Shown here piece after piece: positions 33,992 to 43,142 of a DNA stretch of 43,142 bases; position 1 is the first letter of the stretch, and each line of letters opens with the position of its first letter. This DNA comes from Phascolarctobacterium sp. (GTDB lineage: Bacteria > Bacillota > Negativicutes > Acidaminococcales > Acidaminococcaceae), in contig JAHHUH010000016.1 of assembly GCA_020024105.1 (NCBI GenBank), positions 1 through 43,142 of the forward strand, read 5' to 3'. The position numbers and the translations under genes were made by a program. Under the pieces are notes generated by a model that was given only the letters and a program-made list of their open reading frames with translations, had not been told where the DNA came from and made no database searches.

Positions 33992-34727
33992 TATAACTTT
34001 CCTCCTTCTCCGTATCTTTAGCTAGTAGTATTAGGGAAATATTATCCAGACCACCGTTGGCCAGGGCCTGCTCCAATAAATTGTCAGCTGCCTGCTCAGG
34101 AGCAGCAGCCTTGAGAATTGCTTCTATTTCCTGATGCTTAATCATGTCAGTCAACCCGTCACTACAAAGTAATAAAATATCATCAGCCTCCAAAGCAAAG
34201 TGAATGATTTCTGCCTCTCCGGCCTCCTCCATACCTACAGCCTGAAGGAGCATATGTCTTTGCGGATGATTAAAGGCCTCCTGGTCCGTAATCTTACCCT
34301 GCTCCACTAGGCCTGCTACATAGGAATGGTCATGGGTAACCTGGCTCAAAACCTGATTACGGAAAAGATACAGACGACTGTCTCCCATATGACAGACATA
34401 GGCCGTCCGGTCTGAAGCCAAAAAGACAGCCGTCAGCGTCGTCCCCATCCCGGAAAAGTCCCTGTTCTGCTGAGCCATCCTACAAATATGCTCATTAGCC
34501 CTAAGCATGGCCTCTCGCAGAATCTGTTCCATGTCCCGTCTCTGCTCCTGCAGGAGTTCAAAAACAGCCACCTCAAAGGCTTTAATTGCTCCTCTGCTGG
34601 CTACCTCACCTGCTACACAGCCTCCCATACCATCAGCCACAGCAAAGAGCTGTGGCTGATGTATGAGCAGAGCATCCTCATTATTCTCTCTTACTAAACC
34701 CATGTGGGTCCTGCTGATAACTTTCAT
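33969..34727 (-). CDS. PP2C-family serine/threonine phosphatase
   Basis: This is the cognate phosphatase of the PASTA kinase (PrpC/Stp type), removing phosphate with two metal ions. ENNEDA (14-19) and ADGMGG (31-36) hold the metal-binding aspartates; GDSRLYLF and LCSDGLTD follow in order. The ATG at 34727 gives 252 residues with the normal MKVISRTHMGLVRENNED start and lies 4 nt after the rlmN stop. A longer form starting upstream would lie within rlmN and is rejected. Confidence 0.95.
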   Translation of the reverse strand: MKVISRTHMGLVRENNEDALLIHQPQLFAVADGMGGCVAGEVASRGAIKAFEVAVFELLQEQRRDMEQILREAMLRANEHICRMAQQNRDFSGMGTTLTAVFLASDRTAYVCHMGDSRLYLFRNQVLSQVTHDHSYVAGLVEQGKITDQEAFNHPQRHMLLQAVGMEEAGEAEIIHFALEADDILLLCSDGLTDMIKHQEIEAILKAAAPEQAADNLLEQALANGGLDNISLILLAKDTEKEESYSGQENIK

Positions 34728-34731
34728 TTTA

Positions 34732-35790
34732 TCACTTGCTTTCTTGCTCACGGACAAACTTAGCACGCAGCTGACCACAGGCGGCGTCTATATCCTTACC
34801 CATTTCCTTACGGACAGTCGCGTTAATTTTATTTTTCTGCAAAATCTTAACAAAGCGCTCCACCGCTGCCTTACTAGGACGCTCAAAGCCCTTTTCCGGC
34901 ACCGGATTAGCAGGAATGAGATTAACCGTAGCGTGCTTAAAGCGCAGATAATTACTGAGCAGCTCCGCATCCTGTACGCTGTCATTCTTATCCCGCAACA
35001 GAATATATTCGTAGGTGACCTGACGACCACCGGCCTCGCTATAGCCCTCTGCCGCCTGGATAACATCTACGAAATTAAAGCTTTTATTCACAGGCATCAG
35101 CTCCGTACGCAGCTCCTGCCGTACCGCATGGAGGGAAATAGCTAAATTAACCGGCTTACCATCTGCCTGTAATTTTTTTATACCAGGAATAATTCCACAG
35201 GTAGAAATAGTCATATTACGATAGCTCATAAAACTGGTGCTTTCCAGATGAAGGAAATCCAAAGCATCCATAACAGGACGGAAGTTAAGCATGGGCTCAC
35301 CACTGCCCATAACTACCACACGGCTGACCATAGCATTCTCACCACGCAGGCGTTCATTAAAAAGGTATACCTGTACCAGGATTTCTGCTCTAGTTAAATT
35401 ACGGATACAGCCATTAAGACCACTGGCACAGAAGGCACATCCCATGGCACAGCCTACCTGGCTGGACACGCATACGCTATAACCATAATCGTGGTGCATA
35501 AGCACTGTTTCCACAGAATTACCATCCGGGAAGGCAAGCAACAGCTTGCTGGTGACCCCATCCTGGGAATTCTGCTCCCGCAAAATTTTTACCTCACGGG
35601 GTAACAGGGCAAAATGCTCCTCCAGGAGGGCAATATCAGCCTTACTTAAATTATGCATACCTGCAAAGTCAAATACTGATTTTTGATAGAGCCATTGAAA
35701 AACCTGCTTGGCACGGAACTTCTTCAAGCCCAGGCTGACAAATTTATCCTCCAGCTCGGCCAGAGTTAATCCAAAAATATCTTCCTTCAT
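34732..35790 (-). CDS. rlmN: 23S rRNA/tRNA adenine-C2 methyltransferase RlmN
   Basis: RlmN is a radical-SAM enzyme that methylates A2503 of 23S rRNA and A37 of some tRNAs. The cluster cysteines are Cys114, Cys118 and Cys121 (CAMGCAFC), and Cys338 near the C-terminus matches the mechanistic cysteine. GSGEPMLN and SLHAV are the SAM-binding segments. The 352-residue length is normal. It lies 13 nt after rsmB in the translation-maturation operon. Confidence 0.97.
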   Translation of the reverse strand: MKEDIFGLTLAELEDKFVSLGLKKFRAKQVFQWLYQKSVFDFAGMHNLSKADIALLEEHFALLPREVKILREQNSQDGVTSKLLLAFPDGNSVETVLMHHDYGYSVCVSSQVGCAMGCAFCASGLNGCIRNLTRAEILVQVYLFNERLRGENAMVSRVVVMGSGEPMLNFRPVMDALDFLHLESTSFMSYRNMTISTCGIIPGIKKLQADGKPVNLAISLHAVRQELRTELMPVNKSFNFVDVIQAAEGYSEAGGRQVTYEYILLRDKNDSVQDAELLSNYLRFKHATVNLIPANPVPEKGFERPSKAAVERFVKILQKNKINATVRKEMGKDIDAACGQLRAKFVREQESK

Positions 35791-35803
35791 AAGTTATCCC
35801 TAT

Positions 35804-37153
35804 CTATTTTCTACGTTGTAATTTACAAATATAAAAGCCGTCAATACCATCTACCTGAGGTAAGAGCTGCAGCTCCTCCACTCTATCTCCAGTCAGAGGA
35901 TGCTCAAAGCCGACATACTCCCATTCAGGATGACGTGCTAAAAATTCTGCTACTACATAATGATTTTCAGCCTGTTCAATGGTACAGGTACTATATACAA
36001 GTGTACCGTCCTGTTTTACATAGCGGGCCGCATTTTCCAGAATCGACAGCTGCAGGAGTGGGAAAATTTTTAAATCCTGACGCTGCCTACGCCAACGGGT
36101 TTCAGCACGACGCCGCAACACTCCCAGGCCGGAGCAGGGCGCATCCACCAGGACCCGGTCTGCCAGGCCCTCCCATTTTTCTACAAACTGAGTAGCATCC
36201 TGCAGATATGTCTTAATAATGGAAATTCCCAAGCGCTGAGCATTTTCCTCAATCAGCTTCAGCTTATGCTCATGCACGTCCCCCGCATAGATTATTCCCC
36301 GATTTCCCATCTTCTGGGCCAAATGGGTAGTTTTACCACCGGGAGCACTACACATATCAATCACTGTTTCTCCGGGCTGGGGCGCCAAAACAGAGGCCAC
36401 CAGCATGGAGCTTTCATCCTGCACGTAAAATTTATTCTGTAATTTACTAAACATCTGACCCATGCCAGGTAAATGTCTACAGACAATACCATCCTCACTC
36501 CAACGGGAATAGCCGGCCTCAGCACCTAAAGCTACCAGCTGCTGTAAAAGCTCTTCCCTCGTAATAACCAGGGTATTAGTTCTCAGACAGACCGCTGCGG
36601 GACGATTATTAAAGTCACATAGGGCCTCCGTAGCTTCTCTACCATAATTTTTTAACCATTTTTTTACCAACCAGCGGGGATGGTAATAGGCCAAGGACAA
36701 ATAATCAGCTGTTGCCTGCTCAGCATCAGGAAAGCAGAGCTGGTCCCGCTTACGCAGGAAGCCGCGCAAAACCCCATTTACAAATTTAGCCGTACCCTCG
36801 TGGCTAAACTGACGAGCCAGTTTAACTGCCTCATTGCAGGCCGCGGAAGCCGGTATCTTATCCATATAGAGCAACTGGTAGAGACTAATGCGCAAAATGT
36901 TAAGCACAAAGGCATCAATCTTAGCCAGGGGGCGTGTCACACACTGAGCCAAATACCAGTCCAGAGTACCCACAGCCTTTATCGTCCCATAAACAAATTC
37001 TGTTAACAGGCGACGCTCCATATCATTCAAATTATGAGCACGCAAATATTTATTCACAGCGATATTAGCGTAGGCACCATCCTCCAGAACCTGCACTACT
37101 ACCTCCACTGCGCCATAGCGGGCAGTAACTACCTCTTTATTCGTCTTTACCAT
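35804..37153 (-). CDS. rsmB: 16S rRNA cytosine-C5 methyltransferase RsmB
   Basis: RsmB methylates C967 of 16S rRNA. The N-terminal 130 residues are a NusB-like RNA-binding domain (YLRAHNLNDMERRLLTEFVYGT). The SAM domain has MCSAPGGKTTHLA, DAPCSGLG with one active cysteine, and STCTIE with the other. At 449 residues it is complete. The ATG at 37153 overlaps the end of the DUF116 gene by 17 nt. Confidence 0.96.
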   Translation of the reverse strand: MVKTNKEVVTARYGAVEVVVQVLEDGAYANIAVNKYLRAHNLNDMERRLLTEFVYGTIKAVGTLDWYLAQCVTRPLAKIDAFVLNILRISLYQLLYMDKIPASAACNEAVKLARQFSHEGTAKFVNGVLRGFLRKRDQLCFPDAEQATADYLSLAYYHPRWLVKKWLKNYGREATEALCDFNNRPAAVCLRTNTLVITREELLQQLVALGAEAGYSRWSEDGIVCRHLPGMGQMFSKLQNKFYVQDESSMLVASVLAPQPGETVIDMCSAPGGKTTHLAQKMGNRGIIYAGDVHEHKLKLIEENAQRLGISIIKTYLQDATQFVEKWEGLADRVLVDAPCSGLGVLRRRAETRWRRQRQDLKIFPLLQLSILENAARYVKQDGTLVYSTCTIEQAENHYVVAEFLARHPEWEYVGFEHPLTGDRVEELQLLPQVDGIDGFYICKLQRRK

Positions 37154-37928
37154 TAGTTTCCTCTTTTTTATCTAGGAAGGCTAAAATAGCAGCTTCCAAT
37201 TTATGTATATCAACACGAGTATTAAAACAAGGGCCAAAGGGTCTTTCGTTAAAGACACCCAAAACCGGCAGGGGAAATACATCCTGGATGCCACTGGTCA
37301 AATCGCGCTCGCAGGCCACGGCCACAATAGCCTTCGGTCTAGCCTGCACTACCATCTGCCGGGCCAGGGTACCACCAGTTGCCACTACCATTTTACAGCC
37401 ATACTTATGCGCCAGTCCCAGCATCGTACCTACGCTACAACGGCCACATTGATGGCAATTTTCTACATTACGGGTAATTTTATAAACACAGGTATCCAGC
37501 TGGATGCAGTGAGGCGTCAGAATGAGGATTCTATCCGCAGGCACCCGCACACGATGCTGTAAAACCAGATTATTATTTACTTCAATAAAGGATTGCTCAA
37601 TCTTAGACTTAGGTATATTGAAAAGGCGACCAAACATGGTGGCTAGGGGAAAAAGTATATTAATAGCCTTCCAGGCCCAAAAATACAAAAGCTTTAACAG
37701 GGGTACACCCAATAAAGCCATTAAAATTCCCAGGAAACCAATTAATAAACCTAAAATAATACAAACCCCTACCGCACCTACAATGTAGGGCAGCCAGGCA
37801 TGAATCTGTGCCAAGCCTGGAACCGTTACCTTCCACACTATATATACCATCAAGGAACCAAAGATGGCACTAATCAAGGTCAAGGCCATAAAAATCCTTT
37901 TTTTAGGTTTAAAGGTCATTTCACCCAT
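37137..37928 (-). CDS. DUF116 membrane-anchored cysteine-rich protein
   Basis: The function is unknown. The 263-residue protein has two or three membrane helices in residues 10-100, then a soluble domain with conserved cysteines (141, 147, 158, 161, 164, 206, 234) in LTPHCIQLDTC, NCHQCGRCSVG and VAVACERDL. These are DUF116 signatures and suggest a metal or iron-sulphur site. It is commonly placed between fmt and rsmB in Bacillota, as here. The ATG at 37928 is 14 nt from AAGGAG, a long gap; an ATG three codons later is also possible. Confidence 0.88.
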   Translation of the reverse strand: MGEMTFKPKKRIFMALTLISAIFGSLMVYIVWKVTVPGLAQIHAWLPYIVGAVGVCIILGLLIGFLGILMALLGVPLLKLLYFWAWKAINILFPLATMFGRLFNIPKSKIEQSFIEVNNNLVLQHRVRVPADRILILTPHCIQLDTCVYKITRNVENCHQCGRCSVGTMLGLAHKYGCKMVVATGGTLARQMVVQARPKAIVAVACERDLTSGIQDVFPLPVLGVFNERPFGPCFNTRVDIHKLEAAILAFLDKKEETNGKDE

Positions 37929-37939
37929 CTTATCTATTT

Positions 37940-38881
37940 CTACTCCTTACCCAACACATCGTTAAGCTGTAGGCCACGTCCATTTAAGAATACCTGTGCC
38001 GGCATTTTCTTCTTAGAAGCCGGCTGTACCTCGGTAATCTCCAAGGTACCTTCACCACAAGCTACCCAAAAGCTATGCTTGGTAACAGCAAAAACCGTAC
38101 CTGGCGCAGCACTACTTACCTTAGTGCTGACCAAAGTGGACCAGATCTTCATGGTCTTACCATCGGGCAGGGTCGTAAAAGCACCGGGCGCAGGATTAAA
38201 GCCACGTACCAGATCATGTATTTCCTGAGCAGATTTACACCAGTTAATTTTTTCCATGCTTCTCTGCAGCAGGGTTGCATAGGTTGCCTCAGCCTCCGAC
38301 TGCGGAACAGCCTGAAGAGTACCGGCCTCAAGCTGCGGTATCACCTCTACCAGAAGCTCCGCACCCTTGGCGCATAATTCATCGTGAAGCTCGCCCATGG
38401 TCATATTTTCTCCGATGGGTACTACAACCTTCTGGAGCATAGCACCTGTATCCATGCCGATATCCATCTGCATAATCGTAACGCCGGATTCCTTTTCCCC
38501 CTTTAAAATAGCGTAGTGAATGGGTGCAGCTCCCCTGTACCTAGGTAACAGGGAGGCATGGACATTAATACAGCCAAATTTAGGCAGGTCCAGGATTTCC
38601 TTGGACAGAAACTGACCAAAGGCTGCTACAACAATCAAATCCGGGCGCAGGCCACGCAAAATTTCTACAAATTCCGGAGTTTTTACCTTTTGAGGCTGAT
38701 ACACATCATAACCTTGACTAAGAGCATATTCCTTTACCGGTGTCATCAGCAGCTGATGTCCACGTCCTTTGGGACGGTCCGGCTGGGTAACAACTGCTAC
38801 TATTTCATCCCTACTTGCCTCGGTCAAAGCCTTAAGGCTGCCTACGGCAAAGTCGGGAGTTCCCATAAATACTATACGCAT
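37940..38881 (-). CDS. fmt: Methionyl-tRNA formyltransferase
   Basis: Fmt formylates initiator Met-tRNA using 10-formyl-tetrahydrofolate. The catalytic residues are Asn106, His108 and Asp144, within NVHASLLPRYRGAAPI and QMDIGMDTGAM. The C-terminal OB-like tRNA domain begins near residue 205. The ATG at 38881 follows AGGTGA. It starts 8 nt after def, its functional partner in N-terminal formyl-Met handling. The 313-residue length is typical. Confidence 0.97.
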   Translation of the reverse strand: MRIVFMGTPDFAVGSLKALTEASRDEIVAVVTQPDRPKGRGHQLLMTPVKEYALSQGYDVYQPQKVKTPEFVEILRGLRPDLIVVAAFGQFLSKEILDLPKFGCINVHASLLPRYRGAAPIHYAILKGEKESGVTIMQMDIGMDTGAMLQKVVVPIGENMTMGELHDELCAKGAELLVEVIPQLEAGTLQAVPQSEAEATYATLLQRSMEKINWCKSAQEIHDLVRGFNPAPGAFTTLPDGKTMKIWSTLVSTKVSSAAPGTVFAVTKHSFWVACGEGTLEITEVQPASKKKMPAQVFLNGRGLQLNDVLGKE

Positions 38882-38889
38882 ATCTTCAC

Positions 38890-39360
38890 CTATTCAAATC
38901 TTTCTTTTTGTTTCATTGAAATGGATTTGGCCTTATCAATAAAGAGAATTCCGTCCAGATGGTCAATTTCATGCTGACAGCAGATAGCCAACAGGCCGTC
39001 GGTCTGAATCAGCATTCTCTGTCCCTTCCGGTCAGTAAATTCACATTCCACATATTCGGCACGCTCTACCTCCCCCTCGTAATCAGGTACAGAAAGGCAA
39101 CCCTCGCCGCCAACAACGGAGCCCTCTCTTTTAGTGATTACCGGATTGATGAGCTCCAAAAGGCCATCACCTACGTCAATAACGACAATACGTTTAGAAA
39201 CACCTATCTGCGGTGCAGCCAGGCCTACGCCGTCTGCAGCATACATTGTTTCAGCCATATCCTTCAAAAGTTTAATAATTTTTTTATCTATTTTTGTTAC
39301 TTCCGTGGCAACCTGACGTAATACAGGATTGCCAGCTGTGAGAATCTTTAATTTAGCCAC
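38890..39360 (-). CDS. def: Peptide deformylase
   Basis: Def removes the formyl group from nascent proteins. The three family motifs are GVGLAAPQIG (44-53), EGCLSVP (86-92, Cys88) and QHEIDHLDG (129-137, with His130, Glu131 and His134). Cys88, His130 and His134 bind the metal. The GTG at 39360 has AGGAGG 6 nt upstream. It has its own promoter beginning at the end of priA. Length is 156 residues. Confidence 0.97.
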   Translation of the reverse strand: MAKLKILTAGNPVLRQVATEVTKIDKKIIKLLKDMAETMYAADGVGLAAPQIGVSKRIVVIDVGDGLLELINPVITKREGSVVGGEGCLSVPDYEGEVERAEYVECEFTDRKGQRMLIQTDGLLAICCQHEIDHLDGILFIDKAKSISMKQKERFE

Positions 39361-39398
39361 AATATACCTCCTACAAAAAGTTATTTTCCGTAACCTGT

Positions 39399-39428
39399 AT
39401 TATAACATAAAAAATGTTTATTTATCAA
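39399..39428 (-). promoter_or_regulatory. Internal promoter for the def-to-rpe operon
   Basis: On the minus strand TTGATA (39423-39428) overlaps the priA stop codon and is followed after 18 nt by a perfect TATAAT (39399-39404). It would let def, fmt and downstream genes be expressed independently of priA. Confidence 0.75.
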
Positions 39429-41698
39429 ACTACACTAGCCGGGTCCACATCAAAGTAGAGATTTTTTAAATTCTTAAACTCACTTTCCCACAGGGCTTTT
39501 TTCACCAACTCCAGCTTTTTCGCCTTGACAACCACATGGAAACGGTACAAATCCCTTACCTTAGGCACCAGTGCGGGAAATGGTCCTAAAATCATCACCT
39601 CGCCTAGCTTATCCTCCAGCTGCAGCTGCTGTAGATAGCTGACTAGACGAGTAGCTGTAGCCAGTCCCATACCCTCATCCTTATCCCACAGGGTCAGCTT
39701 CAGCATTTCGGCAAAGGGCGGATAAAAGAAAGCCTCCCGTGCCTGTAGCTCGCCCTGGGCAAAGGTATCATAATCCTGCTGTGCCGCCAGCTGTAATACC
39801 CTATTTTCTACATCATAGGCCTGAAAAATAACATGTCCCGGCCTATCACCACGTCCTGCACGGCCTGCAGCCTGCAGTAGCAGGGAAAAGGCTCTCTCCG
39901 AGGCACGAAAATCAGGTAAATTCAGAGAGCTGTCCGCCGCCAGTACACCTACTAGGGTGACATTGGGGATATCGTGCCCCTTGGCTACCATCTGGGTGCC
40001 AATCAGCACATTCCTCTCACCACGGGCAAAGCTTTGCAAAATCTCCATATGGGCAAATTTCTTTATTGTAGAATCCTGATCCAGCCGCAGCACCCTTACC
40101 TCTGGAAGGGCCATCAGCTCCTCCTCCGCCTTCTGGGTACCAGTACCAAAGAATTTAATTCTCCTGCTATGGCATTTAGGACATTCCCTAGGCACGGGCG
40201 CCGTATTACCACAATAATGGCAGCGCATATCCTCGGCGGCGCTATGATAAACCAGAGCCACGGCACAATGGGGGCAGGTAATGGTAGAGCCACAATCCCG
40301 ACACATCACAAAGGTAGAGTAGCCGCGACGGTTGAGCAGGATAATGGCCTGCTCTCCTGCCGCCGCCGTTTCTACCAGCGCCTGCCTCAGCTTGCGGGAA
40401 AGGACACTGAAATTACGTGCCTTTAATTCCTCCCGCATATCTACAATCTCCACCACGGGCAGGCTGCTGCCATTAGCACGATTTTTCAGGCGCAGATGGA
40501 CATACTCGCCCTGCTGAGCCCGATAATAGCTTTCCATGGAGGGAGTAGCACTGCCTAAAATCAAAGGAGCCTGGGTATGTCTGCATCTAATCAAAGCCAC
40601 CTCACGGGCATGATAATTAGGTCTTTCCTCCTGCTTATAGCTGCTTTCGTGCTCTTCATCTATAATTACCAGCCCCAAATCAGCAAATGGTGCAAAAACT
40701 GCACTACGGACACCGATAAGGATGTTTGCCTGATGCATATACATTTTGTACCAGACATCACCCCGTTCGTTTTGGGACAGCTTACTATGCGCTACGGCAA
40801 CCTCATCACCAAACCAGGCCCGAAAGCGTTCCACCAGCTGTGCAGTAAGGGCAATTTCCGGCACCAGCATCAGTACCTGCTTTCCCTGCCCCACCGCTTG
40901 GGCCGCCGCCCGCAAATACACCTCTGTCTTACCACTACCTGTAATCCCCTGCAGCAGAAACGTCTCCTGCTTCCCCTCCTGGACGGCATTAGTAATGGCT
41001 TTTACTGCCACCTCCTGCTCCTCCGTCAGCTGAAAGACAGCCGCCTTCTGCTGAGGGTTAACATAGCTATTACGTAAAATTCTTTTAGGTACAATTAAGG
41101 CCCAGCCCTTCTTAGCCAAGGTCTTGGCCGTACTGGGACTAATATAGTTTTCGGCCAATTCCTGTAGGGTTAAGGACTCCCTACTGACAGCTAACAGCTC
41201 CAATGCCTTCAGCTGGGGCTGAAGACGTGGGCCCCCACCTAGAGCCAGGACCTGACGACCAGCCTCTGTAATCTGCAGAGCCTGCAACGTCTTTTCCCGT
41301 AGCCGTTCTTCATATTCGTAACGGATAAGCCTGCCCTGGTCATCCTTCACGGCCCGACGGCGGATACTGGTTTTCCCCGGTACAAAAAGACGCATGGCCT
41401 CCGCCAGGGAGCACATATAATATTGTGCTAACCATTGCGCCGTAGCCAGCATCTCCTGATCAAACCAGGGTCTCTCCCCTAAAGCCGCCTCCACAGCCCT
41501 CAGCTTAGAGCACACCTCCGGCGCCAGACTGCTGAGCGGTCGTTTCCCCACAATGAACCCCTCCACCTTCTGGGCGCCAAAGGGTACTACCACCCGCCAA
41601 CCGCTCTCTAGAAATTCCAGCTCCGAAGGTATACTATAGGTAAATTGTTGGAAAATATTTTTTACTGGCAAATTTATCGCAACATCAACACAGAACAT
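39425..41698 (-). CDS. priA: Primosomal protein N', helicase PriA
   Basis: PriA reloads the replisome at stalled forks. The N-terminal DNA-binding domain covers about residues 1-105. Walker A GITGSGKTEVYL begins at 251, followed by DEEH and VSRKLRQ-type motifs. The zinc cysteines appear as CRDCGSTITCPHC and CHYCGN / CPKCHS (about 460-505). LLQAAGRAGRGDRPG is motif VI. At 757 residues it is complete. The ATG at 41698 is preceded by GGAGGAG. No convincing promoter was found in the 70 nt upstream. Confidence 0.97.
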   Translation of the reverse strand: MFCVDVAINLPVKNIFQQFTYSIPSELEFLESGWRVVVPFGAQKVEGFIVGKRPLSSLAPEVCSKLRAVEAALGERPWFDQEMLATAQWLAQYYMCSLAEAMRLFVPGKTSIRRRAVKDDQGRLIRYEYEERLREKTLQALQITEAGRQVLALGGGPRLQPQLKALELLAVSRESLTLQELAENYISPSTAKTLAKKGWALIVPKRILRNSYVNPQQKAAVFQLTEEQEVAVKAITNAVQEGKQETFLLQGITGSGKTEVYLRAAAQAVGQGKQVLMLVPEIALTAQLVERFRAWFGDEVAVAHSKLSQNERGDVWYKMYMHQANILIGVRSAVFAPFADLGLVIIDEEHESSYKQEERPNYHAREVALIRCRHTQAPLILGSATPSMESYYRAQQGEYVHLRLKNRANGSSLPVVEIVDMREELKARNFSVLSRKLRQALVETAAAGEQAIILLNRRGYSTFVMCRDCGSTITCPHCAVALVYHSAAEDMRCHYCGNTAPVPRECPKCHSRRIKFFGTGTQKAEEELMALPEVRVLRLDQDSTIKKFAHMEILQSFARGERNVLIGTQMVAKGHDIPNVTLVGVLAADSSLNLPDFRASERAFSLLLQAAGRAGRGDRPGHVIFQAYDVENRVLQLAAQQDYDTFAQGELQAREAFFYPPFAEMLKLTLWDKDEGMGLATATRLVSYLQQLQLEDKLGEVMILGPFPALVPKVRDLYRFHVVVKAKKLELVKKALWESEFKNLKNLYFDVDPASVV

Positions 41699-41767
41699 GA
41701 CTTCTCCTCCATCTACTTATCTAGTTATAATTCGAGAATTTTTAAAAAAACTCCTTTAAAAAGCCAA

Positions 41768-41802
41768 GAAAAAAAACACCGCTCTCCTAGGAGAACGGTG
41801 TT
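41768..41802 (-). terminator. glyS terminator
   Basis: On the minus strand AACACCG/CGGTGTT arms (41775-41802) with one mismatch and a minimal loop are followed by eight T. It lies 18 nt past the glyS stop and separates it from priA. Confidence 0.9.
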
Positions 41803-41820
41803 CGAAAGTATTTAGAAAGC

Positions 41821-43142
41821 TTATTGTACGATAAAGCTCAAATCACCTACAGCATGGGTAATATCCTTAGCTGCTGCCAAGAGGGCCAAGCGGTTGTTCT
41901 TAACCTTTTCGTCCTTATCCATAACCATAACATCTTCAAAGAATTTGTTAATAGGTGCAACCAGCTGGGTAGCAATTTGCAATACCTCTGCATAATCATA
42001 TTTGATAGCAGCAGGCAGCATTTTTTCGTTCAGTTCCAGCATAGCTCTGTGCAATTCGCCTTCGGCCGGATTAGTGAAGAGATTAGTATTAATAGCAGTT
42101 TCCTCTTCAATCTTCTTGCAAAGGTTAGCCACACGGGTAGCTGCCTGTACCAGCTCAGCAGCTTCCTCCTTGGCTACAAAGGAATTCAGAGCCCGTGCAC
42201 GTGCATAAAGGTCAGCAATATCGTCATTGCGGTGTTCTGCCAAAACAGCATCCACTACATCGTAACGGATACCCTGGTCCAGCAGCATATTTTTCAGACG
42301 TTGTCTGATGAAGTCCATAATTTGCGGTACCAGCTTACCAGCCTTTTCAGAGGGTACGTCCAATTGATAGAGCATACCACCCAGTAATTTGAGCATGGAA
42401 ACATGGTAATTAGCATCAATCATAATGTTGATAATACCCAAAGCCTGACGGCGCAGAGCGTAGGGATCCTGGGAACCGGTAGGAGCCAAACCACGGCTGA
42501 AGGTTGCTACGATATTATCCAATTTATCAGCAATGCCTACAATGCGTCCGATATGGGCGGAGGGCAGAGCATCACCAGCAAAGCGTGGCAGATAATGTTC
42601 AAAAATACCGGTAGCTACTTCCGGAGCTTCACCGTCCAATTTAGCATATTCACGGCCCATAACACCCTGTAATTCAGTAAATTCGATTACCATACCGGTT
42701 ACCAGGTCAGTCTTAGCCAAAAGTGCGGCACGCTCTAATTTTTCACGGTCAACCTTAACATTCAGACTAAAGGCAATCATATTAGCAGCCTTAACCAAGC
42801 GTTGGCTCTTATCAAACATATTGCCCAGGCCTTCTTGGAAGGAAACGGTTTTCAACTTCTCCAGACGATCCTCCAGAGTCTGCTTACGGTCTTCATTAAA
42901 GAAGAATTCCGCATCACTCAGACGGGCACGGAGTACGCGTTCGTTACCATGAGTAACTACCTCCAGATGCTCCTTACCACCATTACGGACAGTGATAAAT
43001 TTATTCATCAGGCTACCATCCTCGTTCAGTACGGGGAAATAACGTTGATGCTCACGCATAGGTGTAATAATGCATTCCTTAGGTAAGGAAAGGAAGCTTT
43101 CTTCAAATTTACCGCACAAAGCAGTCGGCCACTCAACCAGAT
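41821..43142 (-). CDS. glyS: Glycyl-tRNA synthetase beta subunit (3' part, cut by window edge)
   Basis: GlyS is the tRNA-binding and editing subunit of the alpha2-beta2 glycyl-tRNA synthetase. The 439 visible codons cover the C-terminal part of a protein usually near 690 residues. The frame enters from the right edge reading LVEWPTALCGKFEE, which matches the family. MREHQRYFPV, FDKSQRLVK, KTDLVTGMVIEFTELQGVMG and GLAPTGSQDPYALRRQALG are hallmark segments. A TTG at 43119 inside the frame is not the start. glyQ would be expected upstream, outside the window. Confidence 0.97.
   Translation of the reverse strand, partial: LVEWPTALCGKFEESFLSLPKECIITPMREHQRYFPVLNEDGSLMNKFITVRNGGKEHLEVVTHGNERVLRARLSDAEFFFNEDRKQTLEDRLEKLKTVSFQEGLGNMFDKSQRLVKAANMIAFSLNVKVDREKLERAALLAKTDLVTGMVIEFTELQGVMGREYAKLDGEAPEVATGIFEHYLPRFAGDALPSAHIGRIVGIADKLDNIVATFSRGLAPTGSQDPYALRRQALGIINIMIDANYHVSMLKLLGGMLYQLDVPSEKAGKLVPQIMDFIRQRLKNMLLDQGIRYDVVDAVLAEHRNDDIADLYARARALNSFVAKEEAAELVQAATRVANLCKKIEEETAINTNLFTNPAEGELHRAMLELNEKMLPAAIKYDYAEVLQIATQLVAPINKFFEDVMVMDKDEKVKNNRLALLAAAKDITHAVGDLSFIVQ

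Noticed and set aside
34728..34778. Longer PP2C phosphatase starting at 34778
   Set aside because: The extra 17 residues lie inside rlmN and do not match the family; the ATG at 34727 gives the usual start.
41699..41767. Promoter for priA
   Set aside because: A TATAAC is present, but no -35 box at a suitable distance; too weak to list.

Overview
The window looks like a chromosomal segment of a low-to-moderate GC Bacillota, and the gene set and sequence style suggest a Negativicutes relative (Acidaminococcaceae-like). That placement is my inference from protein similarity by eye; no search was run. Support includes a PyrR-type pyrimidine attenuator, an FMN riboswitch, PyrD/PyrK type 1B dihydroorotate dehydrogenase, the def-fmt-rsmB-rlmN-PP2C-PASTA kinase-rsgA-rpe cluster, two-subunit glycyl-tRNA synthetase and a near-palindromic GAAC-N4-GTT SOS box. 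Most genes lie on the minus strand, and four plus-strand islands interrupt them.

Layout. (1) 93-6415, minus: the riboflavin operon ribD-ribE-ribBA-ribH behind an FMN riboswitch with its own terminator, then hslO, then recA-recX from an SOS-type promoter. (2) 6570-6739, plus: a lone tRNA-Pro(GGG) with a near-consensus promoter and its own terminator. (3) 7039-16830, minus: a complete UMP operon pyrB-pyrC-carA-carB-pyrK-pyrD-pyrF-pyrE behind a PyrR-type attenuator; pyrR is not in the operon. (4) 17026-23690, plus: an acyltransferase-3 membrane protein, then a 1609-residue fusion of exonuclease, RecQ and UvrD modules, followed 23 nt later by a small exported protein with two internal repeats. 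(5) 23715-28410, minus: bioY alone, and recD2-comF-transporter. (6) 28444-30541, plus: a SpeD-like protein, a HAD phosphatase and an exported pentapeptide-repeat protein. (7) 30553-41698, minus: priA, then def-fmt-DUF116-rsmB-rlmN-PP2C-pknB-rsgA-rpe. (8) 41768-43142, minus: the 3' part of glyS, cut by the window edge.

Most notable observations. CarA is full length and sits in an intact operon, yet all three glutaminase triad positions are changed (Cys to Gly249, His to Ile334, Glu to Asp336). This predicts a carbamoyl-phosphate synthetase fed by free ammonia. The SpeD-like protein keeps the AdoMet decarboxylase fold signature and its His and Cys, but the serine that becomes the pyruvoyl group is Gly67. 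comF carries an in-frame UGA exactly at the fourth zinc-ribbon cysteine. The exonuclease-RecQ-UvrD fusion with its co-transcribed exported partner is the best candidate for an undescribed system. RibBA ends in a His/Cys-rich tail. No CRISPR array, intact insertion sequence or prophage was seen.
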